The notes under the pieces are model-generated. The model worked only from the letters and a program-made list of their open reading frames with translations, searched no databases and was not told the DNA's origin. Made by a program: the position numbers and the translations under genes. Source: Clostridia bacterium (GTDB taxonomy: Bacteria > Bacillota_A > Clostridia > Christensenellales > Aristaeellaceae). Taken from it: 64,000 nucleotides of DNA. Position 1 is the first letter of the stretch; the number at the start of each line of letters is the position of its first letter. Positions 35,892 through 45,927 of the stretch are shown here, piece by piece. The stretch is taken from positions 6,344 through 70,343 of the forward strand of contig BNUH01000007.1 of assembly GCA_025997215.1 (NCBI GenBank). The letters run 5' to 3'.

Positions 35892-36641
35892 GTGAGGAAA
35901 CGTTTGGCAAAGATCGTCAGTCTGCTGACCGCGGTTCTGTTGATTCTGTCAATGAACGCGGCGCTGGCTGAAGGTACCCTGACGATGGGCACGAACGCCG
36001 AGTTCCCGCCGTTTGAGTTCGTCGAAGGCGACACGGTGGTTGGCGTGGACGCCGAGATTGCAGCCGAAATTGCCAAAGATTTGGGGCTGACATTGGTAAT
36101 TGAGAACATGGCCTTCGACTCGATCATCCCGGCGCTGGTCAGCGGACAGATCGACATAGGCGTCGCAGCGATGACCGTTAAGGAAGAGCGGCTCAACTCG
36201 GTTGATTTCTCCATCACGTATTACAACGCTCGCCAGGCGTGCATCGTGCGCAAGGACGGCAAGGTCGTCGATGAGGAGACACTCAAAGGCGCGGCGATCG
36301 GCGTGCAGAACGGCACGACCGGCGACTACGCGGCTGAGGAATACTCCGAAACGATCGAGCGCTACGGCAAGGCCCTCGACGCGGTGCTCGAGCTGGCCGG
36401 CGGCAAACTGGACGCCGTCATCGTGGATTTGCCCGTCGCGCAGAACATCATCGCCGCGCTCAACAACCCCAACCTGGTGTTGCTGGACAACATCGAGTTT
36501 GCGGATGAGTTCTACGCCGTAGCGATTCCAAAGGGGAATCCGGAGCTGGTCGAAGCGATCAACAAGACGATCAATCGCATCAACGAGGACGGCACGCTGT
36601 ATGCCATCCTGCTCAAGTATTTCCCGACGACTGACGACTGA
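35892..36641 (+). CDS. Polar amino-acid ABC transporter binding protein
   Basis: 249 aa periplasmic-type (SBP_bac_3) protein. Signal peptide at residues 1-26 (SLLTAVLLILSMNAALAE) without lipobox Cys. The mature part reads GTNAEFPPFEFVEGDT, then VGVDAEIAAEIAKDLG, typical of glutamine/cystine binders. Start is GTG 35892 with GGAGG 8 bases upstream. It is followed by the permease and ATPase genes, forming one operon. The exact amino acid cannot be read. Confidence 0.95.
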   Translation: MRKRLAKIVSLLTAVLLILSMNAALAEGTLTMGTNAEFPPFEFVEGDTVVGVDAEIAAEIAKDLGLTLVIENMAFDSIIPALVSGQIDIGVAAMTVKEERLNSVDFSITYYNARQACIVRKDGKVVDEETLKGAAIGVQNGTTGDYAAEEYSETIERYGKALDAVLELAGGKLDAVIVDLPVAQNIIAALNNPNLVLLDNIEFADEFYAVAIPKGNPELVEAINKTINRINEDGTLYAILLKYFPTTDD

Positions 36642-36677
36642 TAACGATTATAGCTACATAAAGGGGGAATGCCCGTG

Positions 36678-37454
36678 ATGCTGTTCGATCAATGGTGGCT
36701 TGCCATCAAGGACCGATCAGTCGCGGGCACCCTGAATTTTTGGGAATCTTTGTACAAAGATATATACCTAAATTTTCTATCCGATGCGCGTTACCTCAAC
36801 TATTTACGCGGTCTTAGGGTAACGCTGATCGTCAGCGCGCTAGCCGCCGCATTCGGCTTGGCGCTGGGAATTCTACTGGCGCTGGCACGCCTGTCGGATG
36901 TGAAGGTCGGCCGATTCCGCTGGCTCAGTTGGATTGCGGGTAAATACATAAACATTATACGTGGCACGCCTATGCTGCTTCAACTGCTGATCATCAACTT
37001 TGGCATATTCGGCAGCATCAAGCTGGACAAGATATTCATCGGCGTGATCGCGTGCGGGCTCAACAGCGCGGCATATGTCGCGGAGATTATACGCGGCGGT
37101 ATATTATCCGTTGATAAAGGCCAGATTGAAGCGGGACGGACGCTCGGCCTCACTAGCGGAATGACGATGCAGCTGATCATATTCCCGCAGGCTCTGAAGG
37201 CTGCGCTGCCGTCATTATGTAATGAATTCATCACGCTTATTAAGGAAACATCGATATTGGCCTATATCGCTCTGACCGAGCTGACAAAAGCCGCCGACTA
37301 CATCCGCAGCCGTACGTACTCGCCGTTCATGCCGTACATCATTTCAGGGTTAATGTATCTGGCGGTTGTAACTGTGCTGACAAAGGCAATCGCCGTCTTG
37401 GAGAGGAGGCTGCGCCAGAGTGATTCAGGTGCGAGCGCTCACCAAGGAATTTAG
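36678..37454 (+). CDS. Polar amino-acid ABC transporter permease
   Basis: About 258 aa membrane protein of the HisMQ family. Hydrophobic segments are visible through residues 40-250, and the cytoplasmic EAA-type loop is in [12 protein letters not shown] near residue 150. Start probably ATG 36678 or GTG 36675; AAGGGGG ends at 36667, too close to the ATG at 36669. Overlaps the ATPase gene by 35 bases. Confidence 0.93.
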   Translation: MLFDQWWLAIKDRSVAGTLNFWESLYKDIYLNFLSDARYLNYLRGLRVTLIVSALAAAFGLALGILLALARLSDVKVGRFRWLSWIAGKYINIIRGTPMLLQLLIINFGIFGSIKLDKIFIGVIACGLNSAAYVAEIIRGGILSVDKGQIEAGRTLGLTSGMTMQLIIFPQALKAALPSLCNEFITLIKETSILAYIALTELTKAADYIRSRTYSPFMPYIISGLMYLAVVTVLTKAIAVLERRLRQSDSGASAHQGI

Positions 37455-38142
37455 CGGCTTACGCGTACTGCGGGGCATCGAACAGCACATCCGTCCACAA
37501 GAAAAGGTTGTGGTAATCGGACCATCCGGCAGCGGGAAATCCACATTCCTGCGCTGCCTCAACCTGCTGGAGAAGCCCACCAGCGGCACCATTACGCTGG
37601 ACGGCGAGGAGATCACCAGCCCGCGCTGCGACATCAACCGCGTTCGGCGCAAGATGGGTATGGTATTTCAGCAGTTCAACCTGTTCCCACATTATACTGT
37701 TTTGGGGAACATCACCTTAGCGCCCGTGAGGTTGGGTCGGCTGGAGAAAGTCCAGGCGCACAAGGAAGCACTGCTATTATTGGAAAGGGTCGGCCTGGCC
37801 GACAAAGCCAACGCCTACCCCAGCCAGCTATCCGGCGGCCAGAAGCAGCGCGTCGCGATCGTTCGAGCACTGGCTATGAAGCCGGAGGTCATGCTCTTCG
37901 ACGAACCCACCAGCGCGCTCGATCCTGAAATGGTCGGCGAGGTGCTGGCCGTGATGATCGAATTGGCCCGCGAAGGCATGACGATGATCGTCGTCACCCA
38001 CGAGATGGGGTTCGCTCGCGAGGTCGCGGATCGGGTGCTATTCATGGATGAAGGTGTAATCGTCGAGGAAGGCCCGCCGCGAAAGCTGCTGGAAAATCCA
38101 GAACATCCAAGAACGAAGGATTTTTTGAGTAAGGTATTATAA
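37420..38142 (+). CDS. Polar amino-acid ABC transporter ATPase
   Basis: 240 aa. Walker [10 protein letters not shown], signature LSGGQKQR, Walker [15 protein letters not shown]; the DPE segment is typical of the amino-acid (GlnQ/HisP) group. Start is GTG 37420 inside the end of the permease gene, with GGAGG 10 bases upstream. Third gene of the operon. Confidence 0.95.
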   Translation: MIQVRALTKEFSGLRVLRGIEQHIRPQEKVVVIGPSGSGKSTFLRCLNLLEKPTSGTITLDGEEITSPRCDINRVRRKMGMVFQQFNLFPHYTVLGNITLAPVRLGRLEKVQAHKEALLLLERVGLADKANAYPSQLSGGQKQRVAIVRALAMKPEVMLFDEPTSALDPEMVGEVLAVMIELAREGMTMIVVTHEMGFAREVADRVLFMDEGVIVEEGPPRKLLENPEHPRTKDFLSKVL

Positions 38143-38175
38143 CTGTGCCATGGGTTGGGGAAGATAAGGACACGC

Positions 38176-38204
38176 TTGTTTTTCGCGCGCGTTTTAGGTA
38201 TAAT
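38176..38204 (+). promoter_or_regulatory. Promoter of the PrsA-like foldase gene
   Basis: TTGTTT, 17 bases, TATAAT; 64 bases before the start codon. Confidence 0.7.
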
Positions 38205-38267
38205 ACTGTCGGTTAAGGTCAGTAATGGTAAATATGTTAAGTTTTGGCAGTTATGAAAGGACTGGGT

Positions 38268-39629
38268 ATGATGATGGGAACCCGTAAACACCGCGTTGTT
38301 GTGTTGATTGCGCTTCTGACATGCGTGGCAATGCTGTTGAGCGGCTGCAAGCTGATCACCAAGGATCCGACCGTTGAGGCGAGGACTGTCATTGCCGAGG
38401 TGGGCGGGCAGCAAATCACGAAGGGCGAAGTCCTTGGGCCGTATACGATCATGTTGTCGCAATACTCCTCGTTGTATTCGGCGTACGGGTTGAGCTTCGA
38501 CCCGACCGACGAGGCAATGATAACCAACATAAAGCAGGCGACATTAACCAGCATGACCACCGAGTTAGTCCAGGAGCAGCAATTCGCCGCGCTCGGACTG
38601 ACCCTCTCGGACGAGGACGAAGCGCAGGCGGCAACTGACGCGGACGCCGACTTTGAGGCGTATGTGTCCTCATACGCAGCGTCTCTGCAGTCGGCCAACA
38701 CGAGCCTTAGCGACACAGCGGCGCGGGATCAGGCTGTAACGGGGCTGGCCTCGCAGGGGATCACGCGGGATTTGATGTTAAGCCTGGCGCGCGGTTCCTA
38801 CATCGTCGAGAAACTCAAGGATAATGTAACCGAGGGCGTCGTCATTTCGGACGAGGACGTCGAGATTCAAGCCGCCTCGCTGCGCGTCAGTCAGAAGGAA
38901 AAGTATGACGCGACGCCGTCATCCTTCGGCACGGATATGACCAATAATGTAACGATTCTCTACCGCCCGGAAGGTTATCGTTATGTAAAAAATCTGTTGG
39001 TTGGAATTAGCGCTGACATCCAGACGGAGTTGGACGACATCAATTCGCAGTTGTCCAACAACGCGTACAACCGGTACAGCTTGCAGCAGCAACAGGCTTC
39101 ATTCGGCACGATCGATGAGGCGACCCAGGCGACGCTTGATGAACTGTACGCCAGTCTCGATCAGAGCGACGCGGAACTGAATCAAAAGCTCGCCGAGAAG
39201 CTGCGCGAGGGCAAGGATCAGGTTAAGGCCAGGGCTGAAGAGGCGCTGGCGAAGGCGAAGGAAAATCCTGCCAATTTCGACGCGCTGATCGTGGAATACG
39301 GCACCGATCCAGGCATGCAATCGGAGCCTTACAAGACGAACGGCTATCCGGTCAGTGACGCCTCGACCAATTATGTCACATCCTTCAAGGATGCGGCGGT
39401 GGCGTTGGCCGCACCTGGCGATATATCAGATCTGGTAGAAACCGACTACGGCTACCACATCATACAGTATGCATCCGATATTCCAGCCGGTGATGTGGCC
39501 ACGGCTGAAGTGCAGGAACAGCTGCGTTCGGAACTGCTGGCTTCGCGCAGGGATGAGTTGTACAACCAAGCGTTAGAAGATTGGACGGCTAAGGCGAACA
39601 TCAAGACGTATATCAACCGCTGGAACTGA
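38268..39629 (+). CDS. PrsA/SurA-like peptidyl-prolyl isomerase lipoprotein
   Basis: About 453 aa. A lipobox LLSGC at about residue 23 marks a membrane lipoprotein. The N-terminal SurA-like region (residues 40-190) precedes a long central helical part with a Gln-rich stretch (SLQQQQ near residue 270) and a PpiC-type parvulin domain near residues 320-430 (FDALIVEYGTDPGMQ...YGYHIIQ). It folds exported proteins outside the membrane. Start probably ATG 38268, seven bases after AAAGGA; several ATGs in a row leave slight doubt. Longer than typical PrsA (about 290 aa). Confidence 0.88.
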   Translation: MMMGTRKHRVVVLIALLTCVAMLLSGCKLITKDPTVEARTVIAEVGGQQITKGEVLGPYTIMLSQYSSLYSAYGLSFDPTDEAMITNIKQATLTSMTTELVQEQQFAALGLTLSDEDEAQAATDADADFEAYVSSYAASLQSANTSLSDTAARDQAVTGLASQGITRDLMLSLARGSYIVEKLKDNVTEGVVISDEDVEIQAASLRVSQKEKYDATPSSFGTDMTNNVTILYRPEGYRYVKNLLVGISADIQTELDDINSQLSNNAYNRYSLQQQQASFGTIDEATQATLDELYASLDQSDAELNQKLAEKLREGKDQVKARAEEALAKAKENPANFDALIVEYGTDPGMQSEPYKTNGYPVSDASTNYVTSFKDAAVALAAPGDISDLVETDYGYHIIQYASDIPAGDVATAEVQEQLRSELLASRRDELYNQALEDWTAKANIKTYINRWN

Positions 39630-39666
39630 CGTCACCTTTCACAAAAGACCGTTGTAGGAGAGTTAC

Positions 39667-40356
39667 ATGGATCATGAATCGCTGCGCGTAGAGGCGCTGC
39701 TGGACTTGACGCATACACTCGCTTCGGCGCTGTTTGTGTCGCTGGCAGCGCCTTGGCGCGCTCTGCCCATGCTGGGTACGTTCATATCGACGCTTGGCGC
39801 CTCACTACCAAACGATGTATTCGAGGAGATCGCGCCGCAGGTGTGGGCCGCAAGGGACGCGAAAATTGCCAGCTCCGCATCATTGACAGGCCCATGCATC
39901 ATCGACCGCGAGGCGGAGATACGGCACTGCGCGTTCATACGTGGTAACGCACTCGTTGGTAAACGCGCGGTTGTGGGGAATTCAACCGAACTCAAGAATG
40001 CACTGCTGTTTGACGACACGCAAGCGCCTCACTTCAACTATGTTGGGGATTCCATCCTCGGTTGGAAGGCGCACATGGGTGCGGGCTCGATCACGTCAAA
40101 CGTGCGTTCAGATAAACAGAAGGTAGTCGTGCATCTCGGCGGGGAGTCAATCGAGACTGGGCTGAGAAAATTCGGCGCTGTTCTTGGCGATTTTGCCGAG
40201 ATCGGCTGCAACGCGGTGCTGAATCCCGGCGTGGTTGTCGGCCGTGGCAGCATCGTTTACCCTACGTCCAGCGTGCGAGGCGTCGTGCCGCCGCGTTCAA
40301 TCTACAAAAAATTTGGCGATATAGCGGCGATGCGCGCGTCCGCCAGTGAGGTATAA
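39667..40356 (+). CDS. GlmU-like left-handed beta-helix acetyltransferase domain
   Basis: 229 aa. After a short N-terminal helical part, hexapeptide repeats start at about residue 65 and include PHFNYVGDS and MGAGSITSNVRSDK, matching the GlmU acetyltransferase active-site and CoA regions (GlmU: HLxYxGD and GAGTITCNYDG). It lacks a nucleotidyltransferase domain. Next to glmM, it probably acetylates glucosamine-1-phosphate in UDP-GlcNAc synthesis. This is inference from motif and context. GAGAG upstream of the ATG; one base separates it from glmM. Confidence 0.85.
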   Translation: MDHESLRVEALLDLTHTLASALFVSLAAPWRALPMLGTFISTLGASLPNDVFEEIAPQVWAARDAKIASSASLTGPCIIDREAEIRHCAFIRGNALVGKRAVVGNSTELKNALLFDDTQAPHFNYVGDSILGWKAHMGAGSITSNVRSDKQKVVVHLGGESIETGLRKFGAVLGDFAEIGCNAVLNPGVVVGRGSIVYPTSSVRGVVPPRSIYKKFGDIAAMRASASEV

Positions 40357-40357
40357 G

Positions 40358-41728
40358 ATGGGCAGATTATTTGGAACGGACGGCATCCGAGGCGTGGCGA
40401 ATCAGGATCTGACATGCGAACTCGCGCTAACGATCGGCCGTGCGGCCGCTTGCGCGCTATCGTCGAATCGCAGACGCCGTCCGGTTGTGCTGGTCGGCAT
40501 GGATCCGCGCCTCTCGTCGGATATGCTGGCGTCGGCAATAACAGCCGGATTGTGTTCAGTCGGAGCGGATGTACTCCATTTAGGAGTGATACCCACGCCG
40601 GCGGTGGCTTATCTGGTGGGCAAATATAAGGCGGACGCGGGGATAATGATCAGCGCATCCCACAACTCTGCGGAGTATAATGGCATCAAGATATTCGGCG
40701 GCGACGGATACAAACTGCCGGACGCGTTGGAAGAGGAGATCGAGACGCTGGTGCTCGAGCCGCATCGCGCGCGCGTCGACCTCGCCGAGCCGCGTGATCT
40801 AGGCAAGCTCACCATAAAAAACGCGGTTGTGAAGGATTACACCGCGCATCTGAAGAGCACGGTGGCATTCTCGCTCGACGGACTGCGCGTGGCGGTGGAT
40901 TGCGCGAACGGCGCAGCGAGTGTCACAGCGCGGAAACTATTTGACGAGTTGGGCGCGAAGGTTACTTACCTCGCGGACGAACCGGATGGGTTGAACATCA
41001 ACGAGGGCTGCGGTTCGACCCATATGGAGCGGCTGATCGAGATGGTTAAGGGCGGCGAATTCGACGCGGGCATTGCGTTTGACGGCGACGCGGATCGCTG
41101 CTTAGCCATAGACGAGCAGGGTAATCCCATCGACGGCGACCAGATTATGGCAATTTGCGCCAAGGACATGAAGGCGCGCGGCAAATTGCCGCATGACACG
41201 GTGATCGGCACCATCCTGACCAACCTGGGCTTTGTTCGTTTTTGCAAAGATAATGGCCTCAACTTTATCGCGACAAAGGTCGGCGATCGCTTTGTACTGG
41301 AGGAGATGCTGCTGGGCGAATTCGGATTCGGCGGCGAGCAGTCGGGGCATGTGATATTCCGGGACTTTGCTACAACCGGCGATGGTCAGCTGACGGCGAT
41401 TCAGTTGTTGTCGTTGGTGCGGCGCGAAGGCAAAAAGTTGTCGGAATTAGCCGGCGTGATGACCAGATACCCGCAGGTTTCGCGGAATGTGCGCGTAACG
41501 CCCGAAGGTAAGCTGGCGTTTTACACCGACCAGCCCATCAAGGAAGCTATCGACGCGGGCAAGTCCGCACTGGGCGACGACGGCCGCCTGGTTGTGCGCG
41601 TCTCTGGTACCGAGCCGCTCGTGCGCGTCATGGCCGAGGGCAGCGACGTGACCATAATCGACCGACTGGCCGACGAGATGGCGGCGTTGATCCAAACGCG
41701 ATTGGGCAGTCTGGAGCGGAAGGGTTAA
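40358..41728 (+). CDS. glmM: Phosphoglucosamine mutase
   Basis: About 456 aa. FGTDGIRG near residue 5, phosphoserine motif ISASHNSAEYNGIK near residue 100, metal loop DGDADR near residue 240 and C-terminal RVSGTEPLVRV. It interconverts glucosamine-6-phosphate and -1-phosphate for peptidoglycan precursors. Start ATG 40358 (MGRLFGTDG) follows GAGG by 7 bases; the frame from 40346 reads through the preceding gene. Confidence 0.97.
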   Translation: MGRLFGTDGIRGVANQDLTCELALTIGRAAACALSSNRRRRPVVLVGMDPRLSSDMLASAITAGLCSVGADVLHLGVIPTPAVAYLVGKYKADAGIMISASHNSAEYNGIKIFGGDGYKLPDALEEEIETLVLEPHRARVDLAEPRDLGKLTIKNAVVKDYTAHLKSTVAFSLDGLRVAVDCANGAASVTARKLFDELGAKVTYLADEPDGLNINEGCGSTHMERLIEMVKGGEFDAGIAFDGDADRCLAIDEQGNPIDGDQIMAICAKDMKARGKLPHDTVIGTILTNLGFVRFCKDNGLNFIATKVGDRFVLEEMLLGEFGFGGEQSGHVIFRDFATTGDGQLTAIQLLSLVRREGKKLSELAGVMTRYPQVSRNVRVTPEGKLAFYTDQPIKEAIDAGKSALGDDGRLVVRVSGTEPLVRVMAEGSDVTIIDRLADEMAALIQTRLGSLERKG

Positions 41729-41740
41729 CAACTTATGGTT

Positions 41741-41766
41741 AAGGGCGCGGTCAGCCGCGTCCTTTT
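41741..41766. terminator. Bidirectional terminator between glmM and the ABC permease
   Basis: AAGGGCGCGG and CCGCGTCCTT (one G-T pair) around TCAG, followed by TTTTTA; it serves glmM on the plus strand and the sugar ABC operon on the other. Confidence 0.85.
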
Positions 41767-42584
41767 TATCCCTTGATACCGCCTCGCGCCACGCCATTAA
41801 CGATGGATTTTCGCGCGAATAGGAACAGGATTATCATGGGCAACACGACGACCGTGGAGGCTGCCATCATCAGTTCTGGGTTTGAACCCGATTCGGTTGT
41901 GAACGCGTACAACCCAAACGGCAGCGTCCGGTTTGAGGTGGTCTTGATCACGAGCAGCGGCCACATGAACGAATTCCATGAGGCCAGCGCGTTGAGCAGC
42001 ATTATCGTGACCAACGAAGGCCTGGCCATGGGCACCAGCACGCGCCAGAGGTAGCGCCAATTGCTCGCGCCGTCCACCCGCGCCGAATGGTAGAGGCTGT
42101 CGGGGACGGTCAAGAAGAAATTGCGCAGTATATATGTGTAGAAAATGCTGCTCGTGAACGGGATAATCAGCGCGGGCAGCGAGTCGTTCAGCCCAATCTG
42201 TATAATTGTGGTGTAATTGGTAATTATTATCATCTCAAATGGGATCATCATCAGCGACAGCAGCAGCGAGAATATCAGCTCTCGGCCTGGAAAACGCAGG
42301 CGTGAGAACGCGAACGCGCCCAGTATCGTCGTGAATCCTGTGCAGATTACGCATGTGAACGTAACAATTATCGAATTGAGAAAGTAACGCGCGAACGGCG
42401 CTTTCTGGAACGCTACGACAAAATTGTCGAATCTTAGGGAGGCTGGCAGCCATGTGGGTGGGAATCGGTTTATCTCCTGTGCCGTCTTGAATGCGGAGAC
42501 AAACATCCAGTAGAATGGGAACACCATCACAACCGCGCCGAGTGATAGGCTGACGATCATTACGACGCGCGCGCTCTTACGCAT
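41766..42584 (-). CDS. Sugar ABC transporter permease (MalG family)
   Basis: 272 aa, six transmembrane segments. Contains the CUT1 EAA loop with DGASNWRYLWRVLVPMA near residue 175. It is the last gene of the importer operon, after the binding protein, ATPase and MalF-type permease. GGAG and GAGG lie before the ATG at 42584. Substrate may be an oligosaccharide or glycerol-3-phosphate type molecule. Confidence 0.94.
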   Translation of the reverse strand: MRKSARVVMIVSLSLGAVVMVFPFYWMFVSAFKTAQEINRFPPTWLPASLRFDNFVVAFQKAPFARYFLNSIIVTFTCVICTGFTTILGAFAFSRLRFPGRELIFSLLLSLMMIPFEMIIITNYTTIIQIGLNDSLPALIIPFTSSIFYTYILRNFFLTVPDSLYHSARVDGASNWRYLWRVLVPMARPSLVTIMLLNALASWNSFMWPLLVIKTTSNRTLPFGLYAFTTESGSNPELMMAASTVVVLPMIILFLFARKSIVNGVARGGIKG

Positions 42585-42585
42585 A

Positions 42586-43527
42586 TCAGCCTCTCCTCGT
42601 ATGATTCCATCGACGCTGGATAATAAGTTGTATCATCGTCAGCACAAATATAATTGCGAACAGCACCAGCGCAGCCGCCGCCGCCCTGCCCAGCCTCGGC
42701 TTGCCGGACATTTGCTCATATATAAAGTATACCACAGTATATAGGTTAAAGAACGGCCCCGGCTGCCCCTTGAACAGTGGGAACAGCTCGTTGAATACCT
42801 TGAACGATGAAATGGTGTTGACGATCAGCGTCAGGCCGATCGTCGGCGCCAACAACGGCACTGTAATTCTAAAGAATATCCGCAATCCCTTCGATCCATC
42901 AACACGCGCGGCCGTGTAATACAGCGGGTTGACGCCCTGCAGCCCCGCCAACAGCAGGATTATCGTGAATGGCAGCACATTCCATACGCCGTATGTGATC
43001 AGCGCGGGCATGCTCCACTCAGCTTTTGTCAGCCAGCCGACGGGATCGATGCGGAATAACGACAGGAAGAAGTTGATGATACCCAACTTTTCGTTAAACA
43101 TGAATCGCCAGGCCAAACCAACGGCTGTCACCGACGTCACCATCGGCAGGAAATATGCCGTCTGGAATAATCCCGTCAGCCGCAATTTCTGATTCAGCAT
43201 GTTCGCCACAACCAACGATATGCATGTGGCTATCGGAACGGTGGTGAAAACGTATATGAATGTATTCCTTAATGCTTGTATAAAGTATTTGTTGCCCAGC
43301 ACCGAGGCGTAGTTGCCCAGCCCCAGCCGTGAAAAAGCGCGTGTCAGATAATTGTAATCCTCCATAAACGATATGAATACCACGTGCACCACTGGGTACA
43401 ACGTAAAGGCTATAATCCCAATCAGGAATGGCGTTAGATATAGCAGCGGCTCGACCTTTGAGAACCACGACACGCCGATAGCCGCCTCATTCAGTTGTCC
43501 ATCCGTGCGAGTTTGCCGCTTTTTCAT
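42586..43527 (-). CDS. Sugar ABC transporter permease (MalF family)
   Basis: 313 aa with six transmembrane segments and a CUT1 EAA loop (AARVDGSKGLRIFFRITVPLL near residue 220). Overlaps the ATPase gene by ATGA and precedes the MalG-type permease by one base, so translation is coupled. The N-terminus is basic (MKKRQTRTD). Confidence 0.94.
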   Translation of the reverse strand: MKKRQTRTDGQLNEAAIGVSWFSKVEPLLYLTPFLIGIIAFTLYPVVHVVFISFMEDYNYLTRAFSRLGLGNYASVLGNKYFIQALRNTFIYVFTTVPIATCISLVVANMLNQKLRLTGLFQTAYFLPMVTSVTAVGLAWRFMFNEKLGIINFFLSLFRIDPVGWLTKAEWSMPALITYGVWNVLPFTIILLLAGLQGVNPLYYTAARVDGSKGLRIFFRITVPLLAPTIGLTLIVNTISSFKVFNELFPLFKGQPGPFFNLYTVVYFIYEQMSGKPRLGRAAAAALVLFAIIFVLTMIQLIIQRRWNHTRRG

Positions 43528-44573
43528 AAGCGCGCGCCTGTCTTTTCATCAAATAGGAATACGCCGCGCTGTTTCAACCTAATGGATAGTGTAGCTCCCT
43601 TGGCATATTGACCTTCAAGCGGGAGGTAGGCGCGCACTACCGCACTGCCGATACGCAGGCTGGCAATCTCCTCTTTACCAATCTCAAACAACTCTTCGAT
43701 TTGGCATGGGAAACCGTTATCATCTAATAGAAAACTCTCGGCACGTACAGCTAAAATCGTGGGTTGCCCGCTATCTACCACATCAAACGGTAGTGGAATC
43801 CGTGCGGTATCATCACTAAGTTGGAATATACCGCCCATAACTCGCCCGCGAAGCTGGTTAATTGGTGGGTTACCAAGAAATTCGGCGGCGAATCGATTAA
43901 CTGGATCATGGTACAGCGTTTGCGCTGGCGCGCATTGCTGTAACTTCCCTGAGCGCATCAGGATTATTTGATCCGAAATGGACATGGCCTCTTCCTGGTC
44001 GTGCGTGACGAATACCGTGGTCACACCCGTTTGGCGTTGAACCCGGCGAATTTCCTCGCGCATCTCCAGGCGTAAGCGTGCGTCCAGGTTGGACAGCGGT
44101 TCATCCAACAATAAAAGCCGCGGTTGTTTGACTAAGGCTCGAGCAATGGCCACCCGCTGCTGCTGCCCGCCGGATAATGCATCAGGCCGACGATCAAGCA
44201 ATTCCTCGACGTGAACCATTGCGGCTATTTCATTAATTTGACGTGATCGTTCAATCAGTGGAACTTTCTTGATTTCTAGCGGAAACGATATATTCTGCCG
44301 CACGGTCATGTGCGGATATAATGCGTAATTTTGGAATACCAACCCGACGCCTCGGCGTTCGGGCGGCCATGATGTGACATTATCATTATCAAATAATATT
44401 CGCCCGCTGGTTACGGGCTGGATGCCCGCGAGCATGTTAAGCAGCGTAGACTTGCCGCAGCCGGACGGCCCCAGCAGCGCGATAAGCTGGCCGTCGGCCA
44501 TGGTCGCGGTGAAGTCATCCACCGCCGACGTATTGCCGAACCGCTTGGTGACGTGCTGAAGTTCGACTTTCAT
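43524..44573 (-). CDS. Sugar ABC transporter ATPase (UgpC/MalK type)
   Basis: 349 aa. Walker A GPSGCGKS, signature LSGGQQQRV, Walker B LLLDEPLS, and a C-terminal TOBE-like domain beyond residue 230. It is dedicated to this operon, unlike the orphan MsmK-type gene at 20995-22116. GAGG lies 10 bases before the ATG. The gene is separated from the binding-protein gene by an intergenic stem-loop. Confidence 0.94.
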   Translation of the reverse strand: MKVELQHVTKRFGNTSAVDDFTATMADGQLIALLGPSGCGKSTLLNMLAGIQPVTSGRILFDNDNVTSWPPERRGVGLVFQNYALYPHMTVRQNISFPLEIKKVPLIERSRQINEIAAMVHVEELLDRRPDALSGGQQQRVAIARALVKQPRLLLLDEPLSNLDARLRLEMREEIRRVQRQTGVTTVFVTHDQEEAMSISDQIILMRSGKLQQCAPAQTLYHDPVNRFAAEFLGNPPINQLRGRVMGGIFQLSDDTARIPLPFDVVDSGQPTILAVRAESFLLDDNGFPCQIEELFEIGKEEIASLRIGSAVVRAYLPLEGQYAKGATLSIRLKQRGVFLFDEKTGARL

Positions 44574-44601
44574 GAATGATGATCCTCGGCTGCTGTGAAT
44601 C

Positions 44602-44630
44602 GCTAAGACGGGAGAAACTCCCGTCTTAGC
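44602..44630. other. 13-base stem-loop between binding protein and ATPase genes
   Basis: GCTAAGACGGGAG and its perfect complement around AAA. No U-run follows on either side, so it may be an mRNA-stabilising or processing hairpin rather than a terminator. Confidence 0.75.
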
Positions 44631-44640
44631 TAGGTGATTT

Positions 44641-45927
44641 TTACTTGCCCTGCAGCGCGTCGTTGCAGACCTGTTCGGCCTCTGCGAGGGCTTCAGCGAC
44701 AGTCAACTGGCCGCCAGCCGCGAGCGTGATAGCCTTTGACAATTCAGTGCGCACGACAGCCGAACCTGTTACATTGGGCAGGGTGCCGCCATGCACCAGA
44801 TTCGCAGCGACATCAGCCAGCGCGGGATTCTGTTCGACGAATGCCTGGTAGGATGCAACTTCGGTTGTGGCGGCATACGGCGAGATTGCGACCATCGATT
44901 CACACCACTTGGCGTTGTTTTCAGTGCTCGCGTAGAACTTGGCGAACTCGTATGACGCCTTCTCCACCGCTTCCTGGTTGCCAGCCTTCACGTCGGCGGC
45001 ATTGGCGGAGAAAATGATTATCCCGCGATTCCAAGATGGATACCAATCCACGGGGCCTTCGGACGGCACCGGCGCGGTGGCGGATTCAAAGCCAATCGGA
45101 TCGATGTACGGTACGCCCGCGCAAGATCCGCCGTAGGATCCCACCTGGCCGCCGTTGTAATCGGTAGAGTAATAATCGCCTACTGGCGTGATAGAGAAGT
45201 AACCCGCCTTGACGTTATCGACGAACCACTCCAGTCGCTCGACAACCTCCGGCGTATTCCAGAGGACTTTTTTCGCTTCGACGTCGATGTAACCGCCGCC
45301 ACTCTGCAGGATCAGCGACTGAATCGTGTCGACCAGCGAATCCTCGCCGTAACCCGGGATGCCCTTGGCCTCGAAGATAGCCTTGCTGTTCGCGGCTAAT
45401 TCCGACCAAGTCGTGGGCACGGCCAGTCCCAGTTCATCATAAAGCGTCTTGTTGTAGAACAGTATCGGGCCAGTTGTGACCAATGGCCATGCGTGCATCC
45501 TGCCATCGACAAACCCATACGCTTCGGCCAGAATTCCGGCTGGCAGCGAATCCTTGAAACCCGGGATGCCTACTTCCGGATCGTCGATATACTTGCTGAT
45601 GTCGACGACGAGGCCTTCCTCGACATATTCCGCGGCGGTAGACGCGTAGTTAAAGATGATATTGGGGCCGACACCGTTGGCGACGGCGCTTTGAACATTG
45701 CCGAGGAAGCCCGAGTAGGGCTGCGACTGCACCTTCACGACGGCGGCGGTCTGGCTGGCGTTGAACGCGTCGGCGATGGCGTTGAGCGTCGCGTCCTGGT
45801 CGTTGGTGAACGTATGCCAGATAACTACTTCGACGGGTTCGGCCGTTTGCGCGACGGCACAGCCGGAGAGCAGCGCCAGCATGAGCGTCAGCGCTAAGAT
45901 AATGGAAAGGAAGTTACGGAGCCGCAT
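44641..45927 (-). CDS. Sugar ABC transporter binding lipoprotein (CUT1)
   Basis: About 428 aa. Lipobox LLSGC at about residue 23 makes it a membrane-anchored binding protein. The mature part starts VEVVIWHTFTNDQDATLNAI, resembling UgpB/MalE-type proteins, and a Trp/Tyr-rich region follows. Start ATG 45927 has AAGGAGG 9 bases upstream. First gene of the operon; a promoter lies about 85-115 bases upstream. Confidence 0.93.
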   Translation of the reverse strand: MRLRNFLSIILALTLMLALLSGCAVAQTAEPVEVVIWHTFTNDQDATLNAIADAFNASQTAAVVKVQSQPYSGFLGNVQSAVANGVGPNIIFNYASTAAEYVEEGLVVDISKYIDDPEVGIPGFKDSLPAGILAEAYGFVDGRMHAWPLVTTGPILFYNKTLYDELGLAVPTTWSELAANSKAIFEAKGIPGYGEDSLVDTIQSLILQSGGGYIDVEAKKVLWNTPEVVERLEWFVDNVKAGYFSITPVGDYYSTDYNGGQVGSYGGSCAGVPYIDPIGFESATAPVPSEGPVDWYPSWNRGIIIFSANAADVKAGNQEAVEKASYEFAKFYASTENNAKWCESMVAISPYAATTEVASYQAFVEQNPALADVAANLVHGGTLPNVTGSAVVRTELSKAITLAAGGQLTVAEALAEAEQVCNDALQGK

